Shown one piece after another: positions 7,872 through 15,682 of a DNA stretch of 47,969 bases. The notes beneath the pieces are model-generated. The model was not told the origin of the DNA, ran no database searches, and worked only from the letters and a program-made list of their open reading frames with translations. Position numbers and translations under genes: made by a program. Position 1 is the first letter of the stretch. Each line of letters starts with the position of its first letter. The DNA is from JBBDXS01 sp964418365 (GTDB lineage: Bacteria; Chloroflexota; Dehalococcoidia; DSTF01; RBG-16-68-14), in contig CAYQLM010000009.1 in the NCBI GenBank assembly GCA_964418365.1, positions 1 through 47,969 of the forward strand, in the 5' to 3' direction.

Positions 7872-8936
7872 TCAAGAAGCAGGCGGCTCGGGCGTCATGG
7901 AGGGCTCCAGCGGGAGCTCATCCTCAGTGGAGGTATCGGCGAGGGCCTGCAGCCGCCTGAGGCTGAGATGATGCAGCCAAAAGAACCCGGCGCCCAGCAG
8001 CGTCGGCGGGATGAGGTAGATGGCGTGGGCGACCAAGGCGTACGAAGCCGCCGCATCGTGCGGGACGCCGAACACCGTGGTCAGCGTGCGGATGCTGATC
8101 GCATGGTACACGCCGATCGCGCCGGGCGAAGACGGCACGAAGAAGCCAAACGTCGTCGCGATCAGGAGGAACGGCGCCGCCGCAAACGGCACACCGAGGT
8201 CGAACGCGCGCAAGATCAGATAGATGACAAGCGACGACGTCATCCACGACGCCAGCGTCCAGACGCTCGCGCTCACCAGCACACGAAGGTTGCGGAGCAC
8301 CGATAGGCCATCGAGCAACGATTCGCCCCAGCGCACCGCGCCGCTGCGGAAGCGAAGCGGCAGCAGCTGCGACAGCCGCCGCAGCCACGCCTCAGCGCGC
8401 GCGCGGTCGATCACCGCCAACACGATGACGAGCGCGATGACGAGAGACACGGCCAGCGTCAGGAGCGCGGTCAGCGCGGCTGCCCTCGGCAGCGACACGA
8501 AGGGGATCAGCACCGCCAGGATCCCCAGCAGCGCGAAGACGTCCAGTACGCGCTCCACGATCACGGTTGAGACGACGTGCGCCATCTTGATCTGCTCCGC
8601 CTCGCTCAGCACGTAGACGCGCGCCAGCTCTCCCAGCTGCAGCGGCAGGATCGCCCCGGCCATGTAGCCGATGTTCAGCGCCCCGAACGTCGCGAGGAAG
8701 CTGAGCGGCCGTTCCGGGAACAGCGTCCGCCAGCGCTGAGCGCGCATCATAATGAAGATGAGAAGCACCGCCAGTGCAGCCGCCAACAAGCCGTAGTGCG
8801 CCTGTTTGAGCGCCGAGCCGACCTCCCGCCAATTGACGCCCACGAACCCGATGTAGATCGCGATGCCGCTGATGACGATGCCGACCACCCAACGCAGCCG
8901 GCCGAGCGACGCAATACGGGAGCGGGGAGAGGTCAT
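7872..8936 (-). CDS. Flippase-like / LPG-synthase transmembrane-domain protein (UPF0104)
   Basis: A 354-residue polytopic protein with about eight membrane helices. It matches the lysylphosphatidylglycerol synthase transmembrane/YbhN family: MMRAQRWRTLF, GYMAGAILPLQLGELARVY, a VERVLDVFAL helix and PSSPGAIGVYHA. There is no aminoacyl-transferase domain, so it is not a full MprF. Family members near glycosyltransferases are thought to help move lipid-linked intermediates across the membrane. It is the first gene of the minus-strand glycan operon, with a good -10 element about 50 bp upstream. Confidence 0.85.
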   Translation of the reverse strand: MTSPRSRIASLGRLRWVVGIVISGIAIYIGFVGVNWREVGSALKQAHYGLLAAALAVLLIFIMMRAQRWRTLFPERPLSFLATFGALNIGYMAGAILPLQLGELARVYVLSEAEQIKMAHVVSTVIVERVLDVFALLGILAVLIPFVSLPRAAALTALLTLAVSLVIALVIVLAVIDRARAEAWLRRLSQLLPLRFRSGAVRWGESLLDGLSVLRNLRVLVSASVWTLASWMTSSLVIYLILRAFDLGVPFAAAPFLLIATTFGFFVPSSPGAIGVYHAISIRTLTTVFGVPHDAAASYALVAHAIYLIPPTLLGAGFFWLHHLSLRRLQALADTSTEDELPLEPSMTPEPPAS

Positions 8937-8983
8937 CGGATCGCCGGGCTCGCCTTCGTCGTCATCTCCATTCGATTACCCAG

Positions 8984-8990
8984 TATTATA
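8984..8990. promoter_or_regulatory. Candidate bidirectional -10 region between divergent genes
   Basis: The 69-bp divergent gap contains tattata (8984-8990). On the minus strand it gives a perfect TATAAT (8990-8985), about 50 nt before the flippase-like ATG. On the plus strand it gives TATTAT, 16 nt before the methyltransferase ATG at 9006. No good -35 hexamer is seen on either side, so this is a tentative call. Confidence 0.3.
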
Positions 8991-9005
8991 GTAGGCGGTC
9001 TATTC

Positions 9006-9710
9006 ATGAACGATGGACACTATGGAGCCGATTTCTTCGAGGGCTATCGCGGCCGCTTCAATCAGTATTGGTGGGCGCGGCGCTTCTACGCGAACGTCAT
9101 CAAGCGCTACGCCAAGGCCGGCAGGCTGCTCGAGATCGGCTGCGGCCTCGGCCACGTCCTCGTCCGTCTGCAGGACGACTTCGAGACCTACGGCATTGAC
9201 GTCTCACCGTACGCAATCGAGCGAGCGCGCAAGAACACGCCTCGCTCGATGCTCAGCGTCGCCGCAGCAGAGGACATCGGTTTGCTTCCGGGGCCATTCG
9301 ATGTCATCGCGGCGTTCCACGTCGTCGAGCATCTGGAGGACCCCACCGCCGTGCTCCGGCTGTGCGCCGGCTCGCTTGCGCCCGGCGGCCGGCTCATCTT
9401 CGCCACGCCCAACACGGACGCCCCGTTCGCGAAACGCAAGGGCGATCGCTGGTTCGCACTCAGCGATCCAACGCACATCTCGCTCAAGCCCGCGCGCGAA
9501 TGGCTCGCGCTCGTGCGGCAGGCCGGCCTTCGCGTTCGCCGCTCGTTCAGCGACGGCATGTGGGACGTGCCGTACGTGCCGCTCATTCCGGGGAAGCTCC
9601 AGCTTGCGGTCTTCGGTCTGCCGGCCGTCCTGCAGACGATGACATGCGTCCCGTTCATTCCCGTCCGCTTCGGCGAAAGCCTCATCGTCGTCGCGGAAAA
9701 GGTCGATTGA
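9006..9710 (+). CDS. Class I SAM-dependent methyltransferase
   Basis: A 234-residue Rossmann methyltransferase. Motif I is LLEIGCGLGHVL (residues about 38-49), followed by YGIDVSPYAIE and then FHVVEHLEDP, the post-II region typical of the Methyltransf_11/23 group. GGRLIFATPN follows. The C-terminal third is the hydrophobic extension common to methyltransferases found with polysaccharide genes. It is divergent from the glycan operon and probably modifies a sugar or lipid intermediate, although the substrate cannot be read. The ATG at 9006 is used because the SAM fold starts soon after. Confidence 0.82.
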   Translation: MNDGHYGADFFEGYRGRFNQYWWARRFYANVIKRYAKAGRLLEIGCGLGHVLVRLQDDFETYGIDVSPYAIERARKNTPRSMLSVAAAEDIGLLPGPFDVIAAFHVVEHLEDPTAVLRLCAGSLAPGGRLIFATPNTDAPFAKRKGDRWFALSDPTHISLKPAREWLALVRQAGLRVRRSFSDGMWDVPYVPLIPGKLQLAVFGLPAVLQTMTCVPFIPVRFGESLIVVAEKVD

Positions 9711-9748
9711 TCCGGAGCGAGGCCGGTTGCTTCAATGTTTGTGCACAC

Positions 9749-9825
9749 GGGCGATTAGCTCAGTTGGCTAGAGCGTCTGTTTTACACACAGAAGGTCGCA
9801 GGTTCGAGTCCTGCATCGCCCACCA
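9749..9825 (+). tRNA. tRNA-Val (anticodon TAC)
   Basis: A full cloverleaf of 77 nt: acceptor GGGCGAT with ATCGCCC, D arm GCTC/GAGC, anticodon stem TCTGT/ACAGA with loop TTTACAC (anticodon TAC, reads GUA), and T arm GCAGG/CCTGC with TTCGAGT. The discriminator is A and CCA is encoded. The 3' half from the anticodon loop onward is repeated exactly at 24903-24948, which marks this gene as an integration site. Confidence 0.96.
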
Positions 9826-9826
9826 C
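9781..9826 (+). repeat. attL-like copy within tRNA-Val 3' half
   Basis: This is the first copy of a 46-bp exact direct repeat, running from TTTACAC of the anticodon loop through CCA plus one base. Outside the repeat the two copies diverge at once on the 5' side. On the 3' side they differ at one base (g versus c) and then share aacc. Confidence 0.85.
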
Positions 9827-10039
9827 GAACCTAAATCGACACCATAACCGCACAGCGCCTTTGACACACCGCTGATGCGTGCTCCATCAGAAGAGCGATG
9901 CAGAGAATGATGATTCTGAATCGCCGCGCCGATCAGCAGTCAGCTCACCGGCAACACTCTTCAGTGCGGCCATGCCATGCCCGCCCAGGGCATCGAAGAG
10001 CGAGGTTAGGCGGGCAGCGTGTGGCCGTTGGCCGAATTT

Positions 10040-10048
10040 TGCTAGCAT
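10040..10048 (+). promoter_or_regulatory. Weak extended -10 candidate before the island's first gene
   Basis: The 257-bp stretch 9827-10083 has no gene. It contains tgctagcat (10040-10048), which fits an extended -10 (TGn then TAGCAT), about 36 nt before the ATG at 10084, but no convincing -35. A Shine-Dalgarno-like agaggtg precedes the ATG. Confidence 0.22.
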
Positions 10049-10083
10049 CTGGCTGATTCTCAGCCCAAGCGCAGAGGTGTTGA

Positions 10084-11130
10084 ATGCGGGTCGAGACGGT
10101 GCTGGTCGAGGGCGGGGCCGCGGATCAGGCGAACGCGCTCGGCGAAATCGCCACGGCGGCGCGGCGGATCGAGGAGATCGGCTTCGATAGGGTCAGCACG
10201 CCGGAAACGGGCCACGACCCGTTCCTGCCGCTCATGATCGCGGCGGAGCATACCGAGCAGATCGAGCTAGCGACCAACGTCGCAATCGCGTTCCCGCGCA
10301 GCCCGATGTCGGTCGCGCAAATGACCTGGGACCTGCAGCGCTACTCGAAGGGCCGCTTTGCGCTCGGCTTGGGGACGCAGGTGAAGGGTCACAACGAGCG
10401 ACGGTACGGCACTCCATGGAACGGACCGCCTGGCCCGCGCATGCGCGAGTACGTCTCGTGCCTGCGATCTATCATGCGGACGTTCCAGCAGCCTGGGCGC
10501 CCAACGTACTTCGAAGGCCAGTATTACAAGTTCACGCTAATGACACCGTTCTTCAACCCGGGGCCGCTGCAACACGGCCACGTGCCGATTCAGATCGCGG
10601 CGCTCAACCCGTACATGGCCCGGCTAGCCGGAGAGCTGTGCGACGGGCTGCGCGTGCACCCGCTCGCGACCGCCGCTTACACGCGCGATGTGATCCTACC
10701 CGCGATCGAGCAGGGTGCCAAGAAAGCCGGCCGGTCGACGGCGGAGATCGATATCGTCGCGACGCCGTTCGTCGTCACAGGTGCGACGCGCGCGGAAGTC
10801 GAGGCGGCGAAGGCAGGGGTCCGCCAGCACATCGCGTTCTACGCCTCGACCCGCACGTACCACGCGGTGCTGGAGCACCACGGTTGGGGCGAGGCGGGTC
10901 GCACCCTGCACGCCATGTCCCTCGAGGGGCGCTGGCAGGAGATGGGACCGCTCATCGACGACGAGATGCTGGCCGAGTTCGCGGTCATCGGGACCTACGA
11001 TGAGGTCGCGCACGCCCTGGCCGAGCGCTGGGGCGGCGTCTGCTCGACGGTCTGCCTCGGTCTGGCGCCCGAGCTCCGGAGCGACGCCGCGCTCGTCGGA
11101 GGCATGATCGATACCCTGCACGCGGCTTAG
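10084..11130 (+). CDS. LLM-class F420-dependent oxidoreductase (TIGR03617-like)
   Basis: A 348-residue luciferase-like TIM barrel. Recognisable segments are GFDRVSTPETGHDPF, ATNVAIAFPRSP, GRFALGLGTQVKGHNERRYG and the C-terminal AVIGTYDEVAHAL. The pattern matches the F420-dependent subgroup of luciferase-like oxidoreductases common in actinobacteria and Chloroflexota. It would transfer hydride between F420 and an organic substrate. It is the first gene of the island, ahead of the TetR gene and in the same direction. An AGAGGTG ribosome site supports the ATG. The substrate is unknown, and FMN-dependent use cannot be excluded. Confidence 0.85.
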   Translation: MRVETVLVEGGAADQANALGEIATAARRIEEIGFDRVSTPETGHDPFLPLMIAAEHTEQIELATNVAIAFPRSPMSVAQMTWDLQRYSKGRFALGLGTQVKGHNERRYGTPWNGPPGPRMREYVSCLRSIMRTFQQPGRPTYFEGQYYKFTLMTPFFNPGPLQHGHVPIQIAALNPYMARLAGELCDGLRVHPLATAAYTRDVILPAIEQGAKKAGRSTAEIDIVATPFVVTGATRAEVEAAKAGVRQHIAFYASTRTYHAVLEHHGWGEAGRTLHAMSLEGRWQEMGPLIDDEMLAEFAVIGTYDEVAHALAERWGGVCSTVCLGLAPELRSDAALVGGMIDTLHAA

Positions 11131-11151
11131 GGCTTTTTTCGCCGGCACCCC

Positions 11152-11180
11152 TTGACAAGTCTCCGTCTGAGAGACAAGAT
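11152..11180 (+). promoter_or_regulatory. Promoter with embedded inverted repeat upstream of the TetR gene
   Basis: A perfect -35 TTGACA (11152-11157) is followed after 17 bp by CAAGAT (11175-11180), a weak -10, ending 8 bp before the ATG at 11189. The spacer carries an inverted repeat GTCTC (11159-11163) and GAGAC (11171-11175) separated by 7 bp, with core tctccgtctgagaga. A palindrome between -35 and -10 just before a TetR gene is the classic place for an autoregulatory operator. It probably controls the downstream operon. The assignment is by position only. Confidence 0.55.
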
Positions 11181-11188
11181 AGCACCCT

Positions 11189-11866
11189 ATGGTAGCAAAA
11201 CCTGTACCGTCCGGTCGGACAGCGCCTCGGGTCGACCGCCGCCGAGCCGTTCTCGACGCAGCGACGGCCCTCTTCGCCGAGCGCGGCTTCGCGGGCGTGT
11301 CCTTGCAGGACATCGCTGAGACGGCGGGGACCCACAAGACCACCCTCTTCTATCACTTCCCCACGAAGGAAGCGCTCCACGAGGCTGTACTAGACGAAGC
11401 GCTGGGCCGCATCGCCGAGGTGATGAGCGAGTTCCTCGGCGGGCCGTTCTCGCGCGAGCGCGTGGCGTACCTGCTCGATCAGATGCACGCCTTTTTCGTG
11501 GGTCACCAGGAGCTAGCGCGACTGCTCGAGCGTGAGCTCCTGGAATCCGCCGACCTCGATGCCTTCTTGCGCCGGTTCGTCGAGCCGATCTACGCGCCTG
11601 CGTTCGACGCACTGACGGAAGCCGCCGAACGCGGCCTGATCCGCCCCGTCGATCCAGCGATGTTTATTCATGACCAGCATGTGTTGCTCATCAGCTACTT
11701 CTGCCATAGGCCGCTCCTGGAGCGACTGATGGGCAAGGATCCGTTCTCGATCGAAGCTCTAATCGAACGGCGCAACTACTTGGTTGAACAGATCTTCCGG
11801 CAGCTGGAGCTTTCGGAGGGCGTGCGCGTCACACGCGCGCGTCAGCCCGCAGGAGATCGCTCATGA
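11189..11866 (+). CDS. TetR/AcrR-family transcriptional regulator
   Basis: A 225-residue protein with an N-terminal TetR helix-turn-helix: AVLDAATALFAERGFAGVSL, then IAETAGTHKTTLFYHFPTKEAL at about residues 41-62. The remaining alpha-helical part is a ligand-binding domain of the usual length. It probably represses the catabolic genes that follow and is released by a pathway intermediate, perhaps an acyl-CoA as for KstR-type regulators; this is inference. The gene overlaps the Rieske gene by 4 bp, and a candidate operator lies just upstream. Confidence 0.92.
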   Translation: MVAKPVPSGRTAPRVDRRRAVLDAATALFAERGFAGVSLQDIAETAGTHKTTLFYHFPTKEALHEAVLDEALGRIAEVMSEFLGGPFSRERVAYLLDQMHAFFVGHQELARLLERELLESADLDAFLRRFVEPIYAPAFDALTEAAERGLIRPVDPAMFIHDQHVLLISYFCHRPLLERLMGKDPFSIEALIERRNYLVEQIFRQLELSEGVRVTRARQPAGDRS

Positions 11867-12861
11867 CACAGATTGCAGAAGCGGCGGGGCTGAACGTGGC
11901 TCGAGTCGTGCCGGACTATCGCTTCCCCGTACCGCCCTTCCCGAACGGCTGGTTCCAGGTCGCGTACTCCGATGAGCTGCAGAACGGCGACGTGATGCCC
12001 CTGCACTACTTCGGGCGCGAGCTGGTGCTCTTTCGCGGAGCCGACGGCATCGCGCGCGTGCTCGATGCGTACTGCTCGCACCTGGGAGCGCACTTGGGCT
12101 ACGGGGGCAAGGTAGAGGACTGCACGATCCGCTGCCCGTTCCACGCCTGGCGCTACGACGGCAAAGGCCGTTGTGTGGAAGCGCCGTATGCGACGAAGAT
12201 ACCTCCGCTAGCGAGGCAGCGCGCCTGGCCGGTTGCAGAAGTGAACGGGTTGATCATGGTGCATCACGACATGCACGACCTTCCGCCGCACTGGGATGTG
12301 CCGGTGCTGGCGGAGTTCGGCTCTGAGGCGTGGACCGACTACTTCCGGCGGCGCTGGAAGGTGCGCACGCACAACCAGGAGATGGCGGAGAACGCCGTCG
12401 ACTCGGCACACTTCAAGTACGTGCACGGCACTCCCGAACAGCCTCGGACGAGGGCGGAGATCGATGGCCACATCCTGCGCGTCCGGTCTCCTCTGCAGTA
12501 CACGACGCCGCAGGGCACGATCGAGGGACAGATCGCGTCCGACTCCTGGGGCTTCGGGTTCGGGCTCGTTCGCTTCACGGGCATCGTCGAAACGCTGCTC
12601 GTCTCGTCGGTGACGCCGATCGACGGCGAGTACGTCGACGTGCGCTTCTCGTTCATGGCGAAGAAGACGGGGAGCGAGTCGCTCACCGACAACGTGCGCA
12701 AGGCGTTCATCGCGGAGATCGAGCGCCAGCTCTCGCAGGACATTCCCATCTGGGAGCACAAGGTGATGGTAGAACGGCCGGTCCTGTGCGACGGCGATGG
12801 CCCGATCGGGATATTCCGGCGCTGGTGCAAGCAGTTCTATATGGACCCGCCCGCGGAGTAA
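11863..12861 (+). CDS. Rieske non-heme iron oxygenase, KshA/DAF-36-like
   Basis: A 332-residue oxygenase subunit. The Rieske centre is CSH (C71, H73) and CPFH (C91, H94). The catalytic iron site is ENAVDSAHFKYVHG with H183 and H188. The layout, with a single subunit and no beta partner gene, matches the KshA (3-ketosteroid 9-alpha-hydroxylase) and DAF-36 sterol desaturase group rather than aromatic-ring dioxygenases. It would hydroxylate or desaturate a cyclic lipid using electrons from a separate reductase, which is not encoded nearby. It is the first enzyme after the TetR gene. The steroid link is by family resemblance only. Confidence 0.85.
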   Translation: MTQIAEAAGLNVARVVPDYRFPVPPFPNGWFQVAYSDELQNGDVMPLHYFGRELVLFRGADGIARVLDAYCSHLGAHLGYGGKVEDCTIRCPFHAWRYDGKGRCVEAPYATKIPPLARQRAWPVAEVNGLIMVHHDMHDLPPHWDVPVLAEFGSEAWTDYFRRRWKVRTHNQEMAENAVDSAHFKYVHGTPEQPRTRAEIDGHILRVRSPLQYTTPQGTIEGQIASDSWGFGFGLVRFTGIVETLLVSSVTPIDGEYVDVRFSFMAKKTGSESLTDNVRKAFIAEIERQLSQDIPIWEHKVMVERPVLCDGDGPIGIFRRWCKQFYMDPPAE

Positions 12862-12866
12862 CCGAA

Positions 12867-13718
12867 GTGGTCCGCTCCATCGATACCTTCGTCAACGTCA
12901 ATATGGGTGCCAGCGCGCCGCCCGACTGGCTGGCGCGCGTGGCCGAGGACTACTTCAAGCGCGCGAATGAGACGTTTCGCGATATCTCGGTCGCCGAGCT
13001 GACGGAGGCGATGGACCGCGCCGGCATGGAGAAGGCGGTCCTCACGACGAACGCCGAGAACCCATCGCCGCACGTTCTCTCGTTCCCTAAGGCCGACCCG
13101 GAACGCTTCGTGCTGTCCGTGCAGGTCGACCCGCGGCGCGGCATGCGCGCCATTCGAGAGCTGGAGAGCGTCGCGCGCGACGAGCCGGTCGTGCTCGCGC
13201 GCGCGGTCCCGTTCATGGTGGGCGGTATTCCTCCGGACGACCGCATCTACTATCCGGTCTACGCCAAGTGCATCGAGTTGGGGCTGCCGATCGCGGTGAA
13301 CACCGGGCTTCCCGGCCCGCCCGTACCGGGCAAGTGCCAGGACCCGATGTACCTGGACGAAGTGTGCTACTTCTTCCCGGAGCTCACGATCGTGATGGCG
13401 CACGGCGCCGATCCGTGGTGGTCGGTGGCGATCCGGCTCATGCTCAAGTATCGCAACCTGTACCTGCAGACCTCCGCGTACGCGCCGCGCTACTTCCCGC
13501 CCGAGCTGATCCACTTCATGAACACGCGCGGCCAGGACAAGATCCTCTTCGCCTCCGACCATCCGGTGCTGTCGTTCGAGCGCTGCATCCAGGAGGCGCA
13601 ACAACTCGATCTTCGCGAGGGCGTGCTCGACAAGTTCCTCTACGCAAATGCCGACCGGTTGTTCTTCAGTGGCCGGACAGCGGAACGCGAGGCGAAGCGT
13701 GAGGAGGCGCAGCGGTGA
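12867..13718 (+). CDS. Amidohydrolase-2-fold protein with altered metal motif
   Basis: A 283-residue TIM-barrel protein from the GTG at 12867, five bases after the Rieske stop. It matches the amidohydrolase-2/ACMSD-like superfamily in layout: an N-terminal IDTFVN strand, a central AVNTGLPG, VMAHGADPWW with a conserved His, and FASDHPVLSFE with the Asp. The N-terminal HxH that normally binds metal reads FVN, and the central His is Asn (AVNTG). It may therefore bind metal differently or work as a decarboxylase, hydratase or lyase of unusual type, or be non-catalytic. Its place inside the operon implies a role in the same pathway. Confidence 0.7.
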   Translation: MVRSIDTFVNVNMGASAPPDWLARVAEDYFKRANETFRDISVAELTEAMDRAGMEKAVLTTNAENPSPHVLSFPKADPERFVLSVQVDPRRGMRAIRELESVARDEPVVLARAVPFMVGGIPPDDRIYYPVYAKCIELGLPIAVNTGLPGPPVPGKCQDPMYLDEVCYFFPELTIVMAHGADPWWSVAIRLMLKYRNLYLQTSAYAPRYFPPELIHFMNTRGQDKILFASDHPVLSFERCIQEAQQLDLREGVLDKFLYANADRLFFSGRTAEREAKREEAQR

Positions 13719-14179
13719 GCGAAGCGCGCGTCGCCACGCACGAGTCGCTCACGGCGCCGCACGTGCTGGAGTACACCTACACCCGCTCCGTCGGGCCCGT
13801 GATCGGGCGGTTCTTCGGCGCGCTCGAAGAGCGCAGAGTGCTGGGCATTCGCGCGAAGGACGGGCGGGTGCTCGTGCCGCCGGTCGAGTATGACCCGCAG
13901 ACAGGTGAGGAGCTCGACGAGCTCGTCGAGATCGGCCAGGCAGGCGTGGTGACGACATGGACGTGGGTCACGACGCCGCGGAAGAAGCATCCGCTCGACC
14001 GGCCCTTCGCCTGGGCGCTGGTCCGCCTTGACGGCGCGGACAGCGCGATGCTGCACGCGATCGACGCGGGCGATGAGTCGCGCATGGCGACCGGCATGCG
14101 CGTCCGCATCCGCTGGCGCGACGAACCGCAGGGCGACATCCACGACATCGCTTGCTTCGAGCCAGAGGCCGCGCCGTGA
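13715..14179 (+). CDS. DUF35-type OB-fold protein without zinc-ribbon cysteines
   Basis: A 154-residue protein overlapping the previous gene by 4 bp. It shares the layout of the next gene: an EYTYTRSVGPVIGRFF N-terminus, a central strand region, and a C-terminal OB fold with FAWALVRLDGADSAMLH. Proteins of this type (ChsH2 DUF35 domain, archaeal thiolase partners) bind thiolase-fold enzymes and shuttle acyl-CoA. The zinc-ribbon cysteines are missing here (the stretch reads VLGIRAKDGRVLVPP), unlike in the neighbour at 14176. It is probably a structural partner of one of the thiolase-fold proteins downstream. Confidence 0.8.
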   Translation: MSEARVATHESLTAPHVLEYTYTRSVGPVIGRFFGALEERRVLGIRAKDGRVLVPPVEYDPQTGEELDELVEIGQAGVVTTWTWVTTPRKKHPLDRPFAWALVRLDGADSAMLHAIDAGDESRMATGMRVRIRWRDEPQGDIHDIACFEPEAAP

Positions 14180-14634
14180 GCGAGCGCGTCTATGGCATCA
14201 AGACGCCGATCAGCCTCGACTACACATACACCGCGGGGCGTGCGCGTTCGGCCTTCCTGCGATCGCTGGCCGCGCGTCGGATCATCGGTCAGCGCTGTCC
14301 GGAGTGCCGGCACGTCTTCGTGCCGCCGGGAGGCGGCTGCCCGACCTGCGGCGTGCCGACCGAGCACGAAGTCGAGGTGGCGGACCGGGGAGTCATTTCG
14401 CAGTTCTGCATCGTCAACCTGCCGTTCTATGGACAGCAAATCACGCCGCCGTATGTCTGCGCTTCCGTGCAGCTGGACGGCGCCGATACCACGCTGTTCC
14501 ACCTGGTGCGCGAGATTGACGCCGGCGACGTTCGCACCGGCATGCGCGTGGAGGCTGTGTGGGAAGACGAGCTAGCGCCGAGCCTCGAAACGATCAAGTA
14601 CTTTCGTCCCGAGGCGGGCCGTAACGGTGCGTGA
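14176..14634 (+). CDS. DUF35-type zinc-ribbon/OB-fold protein
   Basis: A 152-residue protein starting at a GTG that overlaps the previous stop. It has a DYTYTAGRARSAFLR helix, a complete zinc ribbon with CPEC and CPTC (about residues 39-59), and a C-terminal OB fold with VCASVQLDGADTTLFH. The family partners thiolase-fold enzymes: in Ltp2-ChsH2 for steroid side-chain retro-aldol cleavage, and in the archaeal thiolase/HMG-CoA synthase complex. It sits directly before two thiolase-fold genes, and its stop overlaps the first of them by 8 bp. It resembles the upstream protein at 13715 and is probably a duplicate that kept its metal site. Confidence 0.88.
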   Translation: MSERVYGIKTPISLDYTYTAGRARSAFLRSLAARRIIGQRCPECRHVFVPPGGGCPTCGVPTEHEVEVADRGVISQFCIVNLPFYGQQITPPYVCASVQLDGADTTLFHLVREIDAGDVRTGMRVEAVWEDELAPSLETIKYFRPEAGRNGA

Positions 14635-15682
14635 CGTGGCCGTCGTCGCCTTCGCGCAGTCGCCCAGCGTGCGCTGCGACGCACAGCGGAACGAGGTAGA
14701 GATCTTGCTCCCCGTCGTGCGCCAGGCGATCGAGCGCTCCGGGATTCCGCGAGGCGATATCGGTTTCACCGTGTCGGGCTCGTGCGATTACCTTGCCGGC
14801 CAGCCCTTCGCGTTCGTGACGGTGCTCGACGCGATCGGCGCCTGGCCGCCGATCCGCGAGTCGCACGTCGAGATGGACGGGGCGTGGGCGCTCTACGAAG
14901 CGTGGGTGCGGCTCCAGCATGGCGACATCGATTCCGCGCTGGTGTACTCGTTCGGCAAGTCGTCGCTGGGCGACGTCCGGGAAGTGCTCTCGCTGCAGCT
15001 CGACCCCTACTACACGGCCCCGCTCTGGCCGGACACTGTGAGCGTGGCAGCGCTGCAGGCGCGCGCGCTGCTTGAGTCGTCAGACTACACCGAGCGCGAT
15101 CTGGCCGAAGTCGCTGTGCGCAGCCGGCGCGACGCGAAGAACAACCCGAACGCGCAAGTGGCCGGCGACTATGACGTCGACGCGTTGCTCGAGGATGCCT
15201 ACGTCGGCTCTCCGCTGCGCAAGCACGACTGCCCGCCGGTATCGGACGGCGCCGCGGCGGTCGTACTGGCTGCGGGCGACCTAGCGCGCAGCGTCTGCGC
15301 GAGTCCGGCATGGATCCGCGGCATGGACCACCGCATCGAGCCCCACGCGCTAGGAGTTCGCGACCTCACGAAGTCACCTTCGACCGCGATGGCTGGCGAG
15401 CGAGCGGGCCTCGGGAGTGGCCGGATCGATCTGGCAGAGTTGCACGCGCCTTTCACGCACCAGGAGCTGATCCTGCGCGACGCGCTCAAGCTCGATCGCT
15501 CAGTGGCGATCAACCCATCGGGTGGAGCGCTCGCCGCGAATCCCGTAATGGTGGCGGGTCTGATCCGCATCGGCGAGGCTGCGCGGCGGCTCATGGACGG
15601 CGACGCGACTCGGGCGGTGGCGCACGCGACGTCTGGTCCGTGCCTTCAACAGAACCTCGTTTGCGTGCTGGAGGCAGCCTGA
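14627..15682 (+). CDS. Thiolase-fold protein lacking the nucleophilic Cys (first of two)
   Basis: A 351-residue protein with SCP-x/lipid-transfer-type thiolase architecture: an RDVAVVAFAQSP start, then HVEMDGAWALYEAW where a thiolase would show a CASG-type nucleophile loop, VSDGAAAVVLA, and INPSGGALAANPV. The usual Cys is absent from the nucleophile loop, and the GHP His motif reads ANP. It is therefore unlikely to be a classical thiolase. Retro-aldolase or hydratase-like roles known for Cys-less relatives such as Ltp2 fit better, together with the adjacent DUF35 proteins. The GTG start overlaps the zinc-ribbon gene. It could also be a non-catalytic subunit paired with the next gene. Confidence 0.82.
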   Translation: MRDVAVVAFAQSPSVRCDAQRNEVEILLPVVRQAIERSGIPRGDIGFTVSGSCDYLAGQPFAFVTVLDAIGAWPPIRESHVEMDGAWALYEAWVRLQHGDIDSALVYSFGKSSLGDVREVLSLQLDPYYTAPLWPDTVSVAALQARALLESSDYTERDLAEVAVRSRRDAKNNPNAQVAGDYDVDALLEDAYVGSPLRKHDCPPVSDGAAAVVLAAGDLARSVCASPAWIRGMDHRIEPHALGVRDLTKSPSTAMAGERAGLGSGRIDLAELHAPFTHQELILRDALKLDRSVAINPSGGALAANPVMVAGLIRIGEAARRLMDGDATRAVAHATSGPCLQQNLVCVLEAA

